Assembly: GCA_963575745.1 (NCBI GenBank)
Contig: CAUYUJ010019606.1
Span: forward strand, 144,503-175,722
Direction: 5' to 3'
Length of the DNA stretch: 31,220 nucleotides
DNA from: Prorocentrum cordatum
Lineage: Eukaryota > Sar > Dinophyceae > Prorocentrales > Prorocentraceae
Each line of letters opens with the position of its first letter. Position 1 is the stretch's first letter. The position numbers and the translations under genes were made by a program. Under the pieces are notes generated by a model. The model was given only the letters and a program-made list of their open reading frames with translations, had not been told where the DNA came from and ran no database searches. Positions 7,743-16,647 of the stretch are shown piece after piece.

Positions 7743-8140
7743 ACTGGCGCCGGCGGTGAACCGTCAACCTAGGCACCGCGGGGAACCGAGTAGAGCTCCT
7801 TGCATCCGTAAGAAAGCTCAGGATCGAAGTGGAGAGCTTCTGGGAGCTTTTCTAGAAACACGTCAAATTGAAATTTTTCGGCGTCAACATGAAGTCGGTT
7901 CCCGGAAGTGAACTGGCACTGAAACTGGCTCTAGAGAGCTGGGCTGCTGAGAGAACAAAGTTTATATGCCAATGCTCGGCGTATAAATCTGCTTTCTCAA
8001 AATGAATTGTTAAATATCTTTCAAATCTTAGCAAACCGACCCAAAGTTGTCACATTGTCCTTTCTGGTCGGGTCGGCCAACTAGCTCCACCCCGCGCCGG
8101 AATTCCTCTAGCTCATCGATGCCGACGAGCTCTACGAGGT
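7743..8140 (-). mobile_element. Complete A1 unit, 398 bp
   Basis: Terminal ACTGGCGCC, hairpin GGCGGTGA…GCACCGCG, subterminal repeat ACCGAGTAGAGCTC (one change), A1 body (AACATGAAGTCGGTTCCC, ATGCCAATGCTCGGCGTA) and perfect 5' tip GAGCTCTACGAGGT at 8127-8140. It is closely similar to the unit at 8409-8807. Confidence 0.75.
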
Positions 8141-8408
8141 ATTAAGACTGGAGCGAGATACGAAAAACTCGGAAAATCACGTCTTTCTGTTTTTATCCAA
8201 CGTCGGTTCCAAGTGTTTTGATAGTAATACTGCACCTACGGACCTGAGAATTTGACTGGCAGACGCGGCATAACCCACTACAGGTGCGGAAAATCTGCTT
8301 CCTCAAAATGAATTGTCAAATATCTTTCAAATTGTAACAAAACCCACCCAAAGTCACCACATTCTCTCTTTTGGTCGGGTCGGCCAACTAGCTTCACCCC
8401 GCGCCGGA
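8141..8408 (-). repeat. A2 unit, 5' part
   Basis: Starts ATTAAGACTGGAGCGAG, i.e. inside the A2 body, and runs to the 5' region GCGCCGGA where the next hairpin enters. The odd junction GAGGTATTAAG also occurs at 8803 and 13720, so this 5'-A1 / internal-A2 junction has itself been copied at least three times. Confidence 0.6.
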
Positions 8409-8807
8409 ACTGGCGCCGGCGGTGAACCGTCAACCTAGTCACCGCCGGGAACCTCGTAGAGCTCCTTGCATCCGTTAGAAAGCTCAGGATCGAAGCGGAG
8501 GGCTTCTGGGAGCTTTTCTAGAAACACGTCAAATTGAGATTTTTCGGAGTCAACATGAAGTCGGTCCCCGGAAATGAACTGGCACTGAAACTGGCTCTAG
8601 AGAGCTGGGCTGCTGAGAGAACAAAGTTTATATGCCAATGCTCGGCGTATAAATCTGCTTTCTCAAAATGAATTGTTACATGTCTTTCAAATCTTAGCAA
8701 AACCGACCCAAAGTTGTCACATTGTCCTTTCTGGTCGGGTCGGCCAACTAGCTCCACCCCGCGCCGGAATTCCTCTAGCTCATCGATGCCGACGAGCTCT
8801 ACGAGGT
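8409..8807 (-). mobile_element. Complete A1 unit, 399 bp
   Basis: Hairpin 8410-8449 (GGCGGTGA pairing with TCACCGCC), subterminal repeat ACCTCGTAGAGCTC at 8451-8464, 5' tip at 8794-8807. Near-duplicate of 7743-8140, suggesting the ~665-bp stretch (A1 plus A2 piece) was duplicated in tandem. Confidence 0.8.
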
Positions 8808-9100
8808 ATTAAGAAAGCTTGTGGAGCTAGATACGAAAAACTCGAAAATCATGTTTTTCTGTTTTTATCCAACGTCGGTTCCTCCAAGTGTTTTGATAAT
8901 AATACTGCACCTACGGACCTGAGAATTTGACTGGCAGACGCGGCATAACCCACTACAGGTGCGAAAAATCTGCTTTCTCAAAATGAATTGTCAAATATCT
9001 TTCAAATTTTAGCACAAACCACCCAAAGTTACCACTTTGTCTCTTTTGGTCGGGTCGGCCAACTAGCTTCACCCCGCGCCGGAATTCCTCTAGCTCATCG
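8808..9100 (-). repeat. A2 unit, 5' part, second copy
   Basis: Parallels 8141-8408: starts ATTAAGAAAGCTTG, contains CAAGTGTTTTGATAAT, CCACTACAGGTGCG and CTAGCTTCACCCCGC, and ends CTCATCG where the next hairpin begins. Confidence 0.6.
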
Positions 9101-10080
9101 GCTGGGATCCGGCGGTAAGCCGTCAACCAGGTAACCGCCGGGAGCCTCGTAGAGCTCTTTCCTCGCGCGGCGCTGCTCGGAACACACGGCAAAAGCTTTC
9201 TCAAGCGTGAAGAAAAAAGCTCGAAAAATACGTTTTTTCGGTTTTCATCTAACGTCGGTTCCCTTGATAATAACATTGCATGCACGAACCTGAGAATTGG
9301 ACTGGCAGGCACACGTGAGAAAGATAAGTTTTCTTCTGATTTCTGTGCAGGAGAGCTCTCCAGCTCATCTGCAGCTCGATTTGAACCAAAAAATTCACGA
9401 TCGGTTCGAACAAATCAGTCGCATACGAATAGTTTTGCGGACCTAGCTCGAGTAGCAGACTCTGTCCAGAGCTCTAGATGCTTCAGCGGAACGCCCCTAA
9501 TAATTCTGAATCAGTTTCATTGCGCACCAGCTCGCTAGCTCACCTACAGATCGAATTCAGCACAGTATACCCACAGCGCCTGTAAAGAGAACTTCAGAAA
9601 TACGAATAGTGTCGTGGACCTAGCTCGAGTAGCAGACCGAATTCAGACCTCTCGATGCAACAGACGGACGCGCCAGGTGATACAAAATCAGTTTCTCTGC
9701 GCACCAGCTCTGTAGCTCCTCTAAATCTTGAGTTGAATACAGAAAACCGACATCACTAATCAAAATGAGTCGAAGAATACAAATAGTTTTTACGGACCTA
9801 GCTCGAGTAGCAGACCGAGTTCAGACCTTTGGATGCAACAACGACATCGGTTTCTGTAAGTATAAGCTCTGTGGCTCTCCGAAATCTTGAATGAAATACA
9901 GAAAACAGTGAACGCGTGTCAAGATGACTCGGAACACAGTCGGTTCCAGCAAGTGTTTTGATAATAATTTTGCAGCTACGGACCTGAAAATTTCACTGGC
10001 AGACGCGGCATAACCCACTACACGTGAGAAAAATACCGGTTCTCAGAACGAACTTACAAATTTTGCACAAAGATAGAAAG
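9101..10080 (-). mobile_element. Composite A unit carrying the 177-bp satellite
   Basis: Hairpin CTGGGATCCGGCGGTAA… with subterminal repeat GCCTCGTAGAGCTC at 9144-9157, then a short A-like body (CGGCGCTGCTCGGAACACAC), then three satellite monomers (GACCTAGC at 9440, 9617 and 9795; spacing 177 and 178), then an A2-type segment (GGTTCCAGCAAGTGTTTTGA through GAACGAACTTACAAAT). Relatives at 12403, 14018 and 16856 show this A/satellite hybrid is a subfamily, linking families A and B. Confidence 0.65.
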
Positions 10081-10109
10081 TTGGCGCCGGCGGTAAACCG
10101 TCAACCTGG
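10081..10109 (-). repeat. Left half of a hairpin opened by the spliced-leader retrocopy
   Basis: TTGGCGCCGGCGGTAAACCG then TCAACCTGG: outer arm and loop of a type-1/2 hairpin. At 10110 a run of six T (the A-tail of the retrocopy) replaces the usual TTACCGCC or TCACCGCC arm. On the far side the element resumes at 12403 with ACCTCGTAGAGCTC; about 11 bp of the inner arm are missing. Confidence 0.8.
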
Positions 10110-10580
10110 TTTTTTGAGTTTGAGTTTGAGTCAGGGCGCGGACAGCTGTGACAGCTGAGCCCTAAGACTCCCAAACGGAGCACAGGGTAGCTAGAGAAGG
10201 CACCTCTTATCATCATACTGCCGAGCCACTGAGGCATAGGCATCGGAATAGGATACAGGAACATGGAAAAGGATGCAGCACAACATGTGAGAATGCAAAG
10301 GTGTTGGAACAGGTTAGAGAATGGTGTAAGAGCTGGTTGAAACGCTACCCAAAACGTGTTCCACGGCCATACAATGCCGTTGTACTGCATTGATCAAAGC
10401 AACAGCCGATCAGCAGCATATACTTCCACAGACCGCCCTCCAACGAAGAAACCGTGGAGGCCGACTAGTTCATGTTTACGTTGTATATCCAGCGCCAGGC
10501 GCCAGTTAAGGCCACAGTTAAGGCCAAAAGGTTACACAAAGGTTCCTAATGTGGCTCTGCAAGCGTTGTTCCATCAACCG

Positions 10581-12221
10581 TTAAGCACCACTTGAGTAGA
10601 ATGTCAAGCACCGCCAATGTCCGAAGCACCACCCTGCAATACGATGCATCCTTATCTTGTCCAACCGACACAGCCCACAGGTTCTCTGGATGTCCGCGTC
10701 CTCCTCCCCATCACGGCGCAAAGCCTCACAGAAACGTTGCAGAGCAGCCTGCTTCAAGTAAAAATTTGCCCTCACTCGCTGGGTGGCCATATTATCCCAT
10801 GCGTGGGAGGCCGCATCCGAATCAGCGTCCTCATCGCACTCTGATTGATAGTTATGCAACTCATCCACCTCCGTCCCCTTGTCGCCTTCGGGCAACAAGG
10901 GCACAATTGGGGCGGGTAGAGCGGAAGAAACTGAATCGTGAAAAGAGGACGGAGGTTGGGGAGGATCGCAAGTAGATTGATGGGCCGACTTTGACATAGA
11001 AGAGCAAGTTAGAACTGCCTGAGCCCTCGCCCTTGCCCGCCTCCTGTTTCTGCAGTGCCTCTGGCCTTTCCCACGGCCAGTATCCTCCTCCGGAGTCGGC
11101 GCCTCCTCGGGACTCTCAATTCCCACTCGAAGTTTGTATGCCTTGAGCGCCTCCATCCGAACACGAAACTCATCTTTCGGGAGCCGTTCGAATTCCCGCC
11201 AAAGAGCAACTGCATCGTCATTGGCACGGGCCCAGTCCCTGGCAGCCTGACACTCAGATCGATTGCTCTGCAACTCATCTGAACAGAGCCGGGAAGAAGA
11301 TGCACAGTTATTTTTACGCTGGTCAACTTCGCACTCTCCGAGGTTTTTCGAGGATGCCAACGGCAGCGCCTCGGGGCCTCCACCTTCCCTTTGCACTCGA
11401 GAATAATCCAAAGGAACTGAGTGCAGAGAATAATCCAAAGGAGCTGAGTGCAAAGAATAATCCAAAGGAAGTGCGTGCAGTACAGCATCCGTTGATTGAG
11501 AAGCAAGCGACGCTTCTTCAGCAGCAACTGCCGTAGAACTCTCCACAGATTCAACATGAACATTCTCCTCCTCCTCGTCCGTGAAATCCTTAAGATCCCC
11601 CTGCGAATCCTTTCCACGGCGAGCCGGGTCTGCGTCAGAAGCTGAAGTGTGGCACACTTCAGAGCGTGAAGCCATATAATATGTATGATGAGAATAATGC
11701 AACTGCTCATTCAGCAACTCCTCCTTCTGCAACCCCACATCCTGCAACTCCTCATCATGCAACTCCTCTTTCAGAACACCTGGGTCAACAGCGGGAACAT
11801 TTGAATCGGGAACATCATGATGAGACGAAACCTCCTCCTCCTGTCTCTGCGAATAATCAGACCCAGCCGGCGACCAAAGGTTATGCGAATCAACATAAGC
11901 AACTTCAGCAATCAGATGCAAGTCCGATTTCTTGTCTTTCTCACTGGTCTTCGACTCTGGCACCGATAAGGAACTCAACAATCTATTGACCTGCTCCTCC
12001 GAGTTCCCCTGAAACGGGCATGGGTTTCGCGCACAATCATCGAGGTTATCAAACCAGCCAAACGCGGGGAAGGCATTCGGATCAGCCACAAAATATGGAT
12101 CACGATCATTAAACTGCATAACATCAAATACAGCTTGTCTACAAATCGCCAGTTTGATTCTCCTCGTTTTTCTTTTCCAACTGGTCGAAACAGAACTAAT
12201 CGAACAAAATTGCGCTGTCAT
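10581..12221 (-). CDS. Hypothetical acidic, low-complexity protein on a retrocopy (546 aa)
   Basis: I do not recognise the family. The frame is open further up to a TTG at 12275 and is closed by a TGA just upstream; the first ATG after the spliced leader is at 12221, so I chose that start. Using residue numbers from 12275, notable segments are: DPNAFPAFGWFDNLDDCARNP (65-85, the most ordered-looking part); an EEL/DEEL-rich stretch (168-192); TDEEEENVHVE (232-242); a 10-residue tandem repeat LPLDYSLHSA, three copies (269-292), encoded by 30-bp DNA repeats at 11405-11475; ARDWARANDDAVALWREFERLPKDEFRVRMEALKAYKLR in the 345-383 region, likely helical; a basic RNRRRARARAQ patch (409-419), a possible nuclear signal; and a Cys-rich end with CGLC…WCFGHWRC (533-556). 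No signal peptide or membrane segment is evident. The frame is intact, so it may be a live gene or a recent copy. Expression would need a promoter supplied by the repeat. Confidence 0.6.
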   Translation of the reverse strand: MTAQFCSISSVSTSWKRKTRRIKLAICRQAVFDVMQFNDRDPYFVADPNAFPAFGWFDNLDDCARNPCPFQGNSEEQVNRLLSSLSVPESKTSEKDKKSDLHLIAEVAYVDSHNLWSPAGSDYSQRQEEEVSSHHDVPDSNVPAVDPGVLKEELHDEELQDVGLQKEELLNEQLHYSHHTYYMASRSEVCHTSASDADPARRGKDSQGDLKDFTDEEEENVHVESVESSTAVAAEEASLASQSTDAVLHALPLDYSLHSAPLDYSLHSVPLDYSRVQREGGGPEALPLASSKNLGECEVDQRKNNCASSSRLCSDELQSNRSECQAARDWARANDDAVALWREFERLPKDEFRVRMEALKAYKLRVGIESPEEAPTPEEDTGRGKGQRHCRNRRRARARAQAVLTCSSMSKSAHQSTCDPPQPPSSFHDSVSSALPAPIVPLLPEGDKGTEVDELHNYQSECDEDADSDAASHAWDNMATQRVRANFYLKQAALQRFCEALRRDGEEDADIQRTCGLCRLDKIRMHRIAGWCFGHWRCLTFYSSGA

Positions 12222-12380
12222 GATGCCGCACAAAGAAGGGGCACGCAAGAACAACTGATCAGACAGAGAAATCAATCCAACGCCGACAGATCACCCGTTG
12301 GGCACACAGAGATGTACGAGGGAAGCGAAATCTGGCGAGGCAAAATCTCCTGTCCGCACGATGCGGCTTGAGCCGGGAAC

Positions 12381-12401
12381 CTTGAGCCAAAATGGCTACG
12401 G
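12381..12401 (-). other. Dinoflagellate spliced-leader sequence
   Basis: The minus strand reads CC followed by GTAGCCATTTTGGCTCAAG, identical to positions 2-22 of the conserved dinoflagellate leader. The variable first base (normally A, G or T) reads C here and may belong to the flank. It is immediately followed by GTTCCC and the partial relic GGCTCAAG at 12374-12367. There is no donor GT after it in the arrangement of an SL RNA gene, so this is a leader carried in by cDNA, not an SL RNA gene. Confidence 0.92.
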
Positions 12402-12402
12402 G

Positions 12403-13183
12403 ACCTCGTAGAGCTCTTTTCTTGCCCAGCTCCTCGGAACACGTGAAGCAAGCTTAAGCGAGAGCCAAAAAACTCTGAAAAATCGGTCGCATGCAAATAG
12501 TTTTGCGGACTTAGCTCGAGAAGCAGACTCTGTTCAGAGCTCTAGCTGCTTGAGCCAAACCCCCTTGATGATTATGTATCGGTTTCTGTGCGTACCAGCT
12601 CTGTAGCTGTGCTACAGCTTTAAGCGCAGAATACCGACAGCGCCTCTAAAGAGAACTTGAGAAATACGAATAGCGTTGTGGACCTAGCTCGAGTAGCAGA
12701 ATGAGTTCAGGCCTCTCGATGCAACAGACGCACGCGCCTGGTGAAACTGAATCGGTTCATGTGCGTACCAGCTCTGTAACTCCTCTGAATCTTGAGTTGG
12801 GTACAGAAAACCGACATCACTGGTCAAGATGACTCGAATAACACAAATAGTTTGACGGACCTAGCTCGAGTAGCAGACCGAGTTCAGACCTCTGGATGCA
12901 ACAGACGAAAGCGTCTGATGATTCTAAATCGTTTTCTGTAAGCATCAGCTCTGTAGCTCTCCGAAATCTTGAGTTAAGTACAGAAAACCGTGAACGCGTG
13001 TCAAGATGACTCGGAACGCAGTTGGTTCCAGCAAGTCTTTTGATAGTAATACTGCAGCTACGGACCTGAGAATTTAACTGGCAGGCGCGGCATAACGCAC
13101 TACACGTGAGAAAAATACCGGTTCTCAAAATGAATTGTCAAATATCTTTCAAATATTAGCAAAACCAATCCAAAGTTGTCACA
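12403..13183 (-). mobile_element. A/satellite composite unit, host of the retrocopy
   Basis: Subterminal repeat ACCTCGTAGAGCTC at 12403-12416, short body (CCTCGGAACACGTGAAGCAAG), satellite monomers with markers at 12508, 12681 and 12858 (spacing 173 and 177), then an A2 segment to TTGTCACA at 13183 where element C is inserted. It resumes at 13509 (ATTGTCTCTTCTGG) and ends at a deleted 5' tip (…CTACGAGGT, 13567). Confidence 0.65.
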
Positions 13184-13508
13184 CTTGGTAGCGTCCAAAA
13201 CCCGGAGAGCAAAGAGAAGACACAGCGGAAAGCTTTCCGGGCGAGCCCTCGGACGCTCTCGCGAAGCGCTTCTGGAGCTCTGGGGGGCTCCCCTGCCGCG
13301 CTTCTGAAGCGCTGCCAGGCACGCTTCCACGCGTGCCTGCAAGCGTGCAGGCACGCGTGGACGCTTGCCGGAAGCTCTCCCGGACGGGCTGCGACCCCGG
13401 GCGAGTCGCTGCGAGAATCGTGGACCGGCGAAGATGGGCTGCTGGCGGGCACCACCACCGTCCGGCTTCTAATCTAAAACCCTCTAGCTCTCAGAGAGCT
13501 CTCCGGGA
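13184..13508 (-). mobile_element. C-type GC-rich element inserted in an A unit
   Basis: GC-rich block bounded by CCCGGAGAGC (13201-13210) and GCTCTCCGGG (13498-13507), a perfect 10-bp inverted pair. Seventeen extra bases (CTTGGTAGCGTCCAAAA) lie outside the left repeat and recur outside the left repeat of the copy at 27336, so they belong to the element. Flanks TTGTCACA and ATTGTCTCT rejoin to normal A sequence. The inside is full of GCGTGC/GCACGC and AAGCGCTT palindromes. Its arrangement (terminal repeat on one side, subterminal on the other) resembles families A and B. No protein is recognisable. Confidence 0.65.
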
Positions 13509-13724
13509 ATTGTCTCTTCTGGTCATGTCGGCCAACTAGCTCCACCCTGCGCCGGAATCTACGAGGTAAACCGACCCAAAGTTACAACATTGTCCCTTTA
13601 AGGTCGGGTCTGCCAACTAGCTCCACCCTGCGCCCGAATTCCTCTTAGCTCATCTTGGCGAAGAGCTCGAAGAGCTCTACGAGGTATTCCTCCAGCTCAT
13701 CGATGACGAAGAGCTCTACGAGGT
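13509..13724 (-). repeat. Stacked A-unit 5' ends
   Basis: Three successive 5' tips end at 13567 (shortened), 13685 and 13724, each finishing CTACGAGGT. The middle piece starts AAACCGACCCAAAG; the last is only ~39 bp. As at 1924-2135, they look like closing ends of nested insertions whose opening parts lie to the left (9101 and 12403) or have been lost. Confidence 0.55.
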
Positions 13725-14017
13725 ATTAAGAAAGCTTCTGGCGCGAGATACGAAAAACTCGAAAATCACGTTTTTCTGTTTTTATCCAACGTCGGTTCCT
13801 CCTAGTGTTTTGATAATAATACTGCACCTACGGACCTGAGAATTTGACTGGCAGACGCGGCATAACCCACTGCAGGTGCGAAAAATCTGCTTTCTCAAAA
13901 TGAATTGTCAATTATCTTTCAAATTTTAGCAAAACCCACCCAAAGTTACCACATTGTCTCTTTTGGTCGGGTCAGCCAACTAGCTTCACCCCGCGCCAGA
14001 ATTCCTCTAGCTCATCG
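13725..14017 (-). repeat. A2 unit, 5' part
   Basis: Starts at the recurrent GAGGT|ATTAAGAAAGC junction and runs through the A2 landmarks to CTCATCG, where ACTGGGATCC of the next hairpin starts. Near-duplicate of 8808-9100; together with the following unit it indicates a large duplication of the 8808-9900 arrangement. Confidence 0.6.
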
Positions 14018-14703
14018 ACTGGGATCCGGCGGTAAACCGTCAAACAGGTAACCGCCGGGAGCCTCGTAGAGCTCTTTTCTCGCGCGGCGCTGCTCGGAAC
14101 ACACGGCAAAAGCTTTCTCAAGCGTGGGGGGGGGGGGAAGAGAGAAGAAAAAAAACAACAACAAAAAAAAAAGCTCGAACAAATACGTTTCTTCAGTTTT
14201 CATCCAACGTCAGTTCCCTTGATAGTAACATTGCATGTACGAACCTGAGAATTGGACTGGCAGACACACGCGAGAAAGATATGTTTCCTTCTGATGTCTG
14301 TGCAGGAGAGCTCTCCAGCTCATCTGCAGCTCGATTTAAATAAAAAATTGCACGATCGGTTCGAAAAAATCAGCCTTGCGGACCTAGCTCGAGTAGCAGA
14401 CTCTCTCCAGAGCTCTAGATGCTTCAGCCGAACGCCCCTAATAATTCTGAATCAGTTTCATTGCGCACCAGCTCGCTAGCTCACCTACAGCTCGAATTGA
14501 GCACAGAATACCCACAGCGCCTGCAAAGAGAACTTCAGAAATACGAATAGCGTTGTGGACCTAGCTCGAGTAGCAGACCGAATTCAGACCTCTCGATGCA
14601 ACAGACGGACGGGCCAGGTGATACAAATCAGTTTCTGTGCGTACCAGCTATGTAGCTCCTCTGAATCTTGAGTTGAGTACAGAAACCGACATCACTAATC
14701 AAA
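14018..14703 (-). mobile_element. A/satellite composite unit
   Basis: Hairpin ACTGGGATCCGGCGGTAAAC…, subterminal GCCTCGTAGAGCTC at 14061-14074, body like 9144-9420, two satellite monomers (markers 14391 and 14568, spacing 177). A 40-50 bp G/A-rich expansion at 14127-14172 (twelve G, then GA and AAC tracts) replaces the short GAAGAAAAAAG of the 9215 relative. It is interrupted at 14703 by another hairpin. Confidence 0.6.
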
Positions 14704-14733
14704 ACTGGCGCCGGCGGTGAACCGTCAACCTGG
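14704..14733 (-). repeat. Left half of a hairpin with target duplication
   Basis: ACTGGCGCCGGCGGTGAACC then GTCAACCTGG. The final CAACCTGG (14726-14733) is repeated at 15957-15964, immediately before the matching inner arm TCACCGCCGGG. The pair brackets the insert at 14734-15956. Confidence 0.8.
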
Positions 14734-15956
14734 CCCGCGGGTCTGCGCTGGCCGATTCGAGCTCCCTGGAGAGCAGGCCAGGACACAGAGAACCTAAACA
14801 GCGAAGCTGCAAAGATTAAAGCAGAGATGCATCAAACAGCGAAGCTGTACAGAAATGCACAAGACTGCAAGTACACGAGAAAACAACTAACAATATAATG
14901 AGTGAGACCATGCAGGCCATAGATATGGAAGCAAAGCTAGAAGCAGTGAGAGACCATACAGTAAACACTGGTTTATACCGCGATTACCGTCTCAACACCA
15001 CTGAGACAAACACGAAACGAAGAGAACTGAAATAGCGAGTGCGCGGCAAATCAATGCGAGACCCTGCAGTAACCACATATAGCGATTACCGTCTCAGCAC
15101 CACTGGAAGTCCATGCACGTGAAACACAACGTAGACATGTGGTCTAGATAACGAATTAGACGCGCAACATACAGAGTGAGCCAAGACACCCACCACTACT
15201 TAGAGCAATGCGGGCTCTTATCCGAACAAAGTGAAGATCAGGCGAAGCTCTTATTCGACACACGTGCATGCACGACAACACACACAGGCATGAATAAAGG
15301 CAACGCAATGACAAATCACAATAGTTCTAACTCGAAGTATGTGGAAATCAAGTGCAATGAGCTCTGAACTTCACTCGAGGCGACGTATGACCTCAATATC
15401 AAAGACCTCAATATCAAGTACAATGAATTCTGAACTTCACTCGAGGCGAAATATGAAATCGGATGCCAAAAGACCTCAATATCAAGATACTCCGATGTCA
15501 CAAAACTGTCAAAGTACTGAAGAAGCTCGAACTGCAACTAGAGTCAAAACTGGATACGTGCTGAGAGCAACTCGTACAAGATAACAAATGCAGCAAATAC
15601 AGACACAAGCGGCCTGGAAGTACAAGCAGACAATGCAACAAGTACAAAGCAAGCGGCCTGGAAGTACAAGATACCAAGTGCAACGAGTACAATCAGAGCA
15701 AGCGGCCTATGCACCTGCCCCGATAGGAGCTGCCCCACTTGGCACCAACAGAGAACCTGGCAACCTATCGTCTGTAGGCCCACGGAGAGGAGGTCGTCGC
15801 AGCCGACGAAGTACCCGAAGATATGGGACGGCCCGTACACAAGATGCACAGTGGAGTACGATACGTGTGTGCACAGAACACCTGTCCACACAATGCGGCT
15901 CGAGGAGGCCCCCGACGGGCCAGGCCGCCGCTGAGCTCCCCGAGGAGGGGCAGCAG
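14734..15956. mobile_element. Unidentified 1.2-kb insert with 8-bp target duplication
   Basis: Unrelated in sequence to the surrounding repeats. Flanked by CAACCTGG on both sides. It starts CCCGCGGGTCTGCGC and ends GAGGAGGGGCAGCAG; I see no terminal inverted repeats and no A-tail. Internal repeats: AACAGCGAAGCTG (14797 and 14833 area), a ~50-bp unit with GCGATTACCGTCTCA (14980 and 15082), a ~67-bp unit with TCTGAACTTCACTCGAGGCG (15362 and 15429), and a 44-bp unit with AGCGGCCTGGAAGTACAAG (15608 and 15652). No long frame spans it; the best stretches (15176-15367 plus, 15588-16139 plus) resemble no family I know and the latter runs into the repeat. The duplication shows integration by staggered cuts, so it is either a non-autonomous transposon or a retroposed non-coding RNA. 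Confidence 0.6.
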
Positions 15957-16331
15957 CAACCTGGTCACCGCCGGGAGCCTCGTAGAGCTCCTTCCGCACG
16001 TGAGAGTGCTCAGAATCGAAAGAGAGAGCTTCTCGAAGCATTTCTCAAGAAAGGGAAAAAATATGATTTTCATGTCGACATGATGAAGGTTCCGCCATGT
16101 GTTTTGATAGCAAAAGTGCGCCTACGGAGCTCATATTGAGACGCAGAGGCCCTCATAGTCTTCCACTGGTGCGAAGAATCTGCTTTCTCAAAATGAATAC
16201 TTTTCTATCCTTCAAATCGTAGCAAAACCGACAAAAAGTCACCACATTGTCCGTTCTGGTCGGGTCGGCCAACTAGCTCCACCCCGCGCCGGAATTTCTT
16301 TAGCTCAACGATGCCGAAGAGCTCCACGAGT
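15957..16331 (-). mobile_element. A3-type unit, host of the 1.2-kb insert
   Basis: After the duplicated CAACCTGG comes the inner arm TCACCGCCGGG, subterminal GCCTCGTAGAGCTC at 15977-15990, a body distinct from A1/A2 (CGAAAGAGAGAGCTTCTCG, GGTTCCGCCATGTGTTTTGA) and a 5' tip GAGCTCCACGAGT at 16319-16331. Together with 14704-14733 this makes one complete A unit interrupted only by the insert. Confidence 0.7.
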
Positions 16332-16647
16332 CCACTGAGTCGAAGAATACAAACAGTTTTACGGACCCAGCTCGAGTAGCAGACCGAGTTCAGACCTCTG
16401 GATGCAACAGACCAACGCGCCTGATGATTCTGCATCGGTTTCTGTAAGTATCAGCTCTGTGGCTCTCCGAAATCTTGAATTAAATACAGAAAACCGCGAA
16501 CGCGCGTCAAGATGACTCCGAACACAGTCGGTTCCAGCAAGTGTTTTGATAGTGATATTGCAGCTACGGACCTGGACATTTCACTGGCATACGCGGCAAA
16601 ACCCACTACACGTGAGAAAAATACCGGTTCTCAGAACGAACTTTCAA
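16332..16647 (-). repeat. Satellite monomer plus A2 segment
   Basis: Starts CCACTGAGTCGAAGAATAC, one satellite monomer to about 16515 (CAGACCTC at 16391), then the A2 segment GGTTCCAGCAAGTGTTTTGA to CTTTCAA. It is the continuation of an A/satellite unit like 9780-10080, probably the unit at 14018 that was interrupted at 14703. Confidence 0.55.

Larger units (their letters stand above)
10110..12402 (-). mobile_element. Processed retrocopy of a spliced-leader mRNA (about 2.3 kb)
   Basis: Read on the minus strand the order is: full spliced leader (12401-12381), six nucleotides, a truncated older leader GGCTCAAG (12374-12367), a ~145-nt 5' leader with an in-frame stop, an open frame of 546 codons (12221-10581), a ~465-nt 3' UTR, a (CTCAAA)-like tail and six A at 10115-10110. 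Dinoflagellates add a 22-nt leader to nuclear mRNAs by trans-splicing, and genomic genes bearing leader relics are known to result from mRNA re-integration. Two stacked leaders mean at least two rounds: integration, transcription with new trans-splicing, and integration again. The copy lies in the hairpin of a repeat unit, with no visible target duplication and a small target deletion. Confidence 0.85.

Noticed and set aside
11009-11710. A 233-codon frame antisense-side shadow on the minus strand of the retrocopy
   Set aside because: It overlaps the 546-codon frame in another register and is Arg/Leu-rich low complexity; the longer frame fits the leader-bearing mRNA.
12549-12559. CTTGAGCCAAA, an 11-nt match to the spliced leader, near the real one
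   Set aside because: It lies inside a satellite monomer, where sister copies read CTTCAGCCGAA or CTTCAGCGGAA; it is a chance variant and not a leader relic.
13201-13507. Frames of 84-100 codons through the GC-rich C element
   Set aside because: Arg/Ala/Ser-rich translation of GC-rich palindromic DNA, open on both strands, running across the element boundary into A repeat.
14127-14172. Poly-G and A-rich tract considered as a retroposition tail
   Set aside because: It is internal to an A/satellite unit, replaces a short purine stretch of the sister copy at 9215, and no insert boundary lies beside it; simple-sequence expansion is enough.
14751-14765. GATTCGAGCTCC resembling a tRNA B box, suggesting a SINE at the start of the 1.2-kb insert
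   Set aside because: Spacing in the box is off by one base, no A box is visible at the right distance, and there is no A-tail at either end.
15588-16139. A 183-codon plus-strand frame across the right edge of the 1.2-kb insert
   Set aside because: It crosses from the insert through the target duplication into the A unit hairpin, so it cannot be an old gene of either; no motif was recognised.
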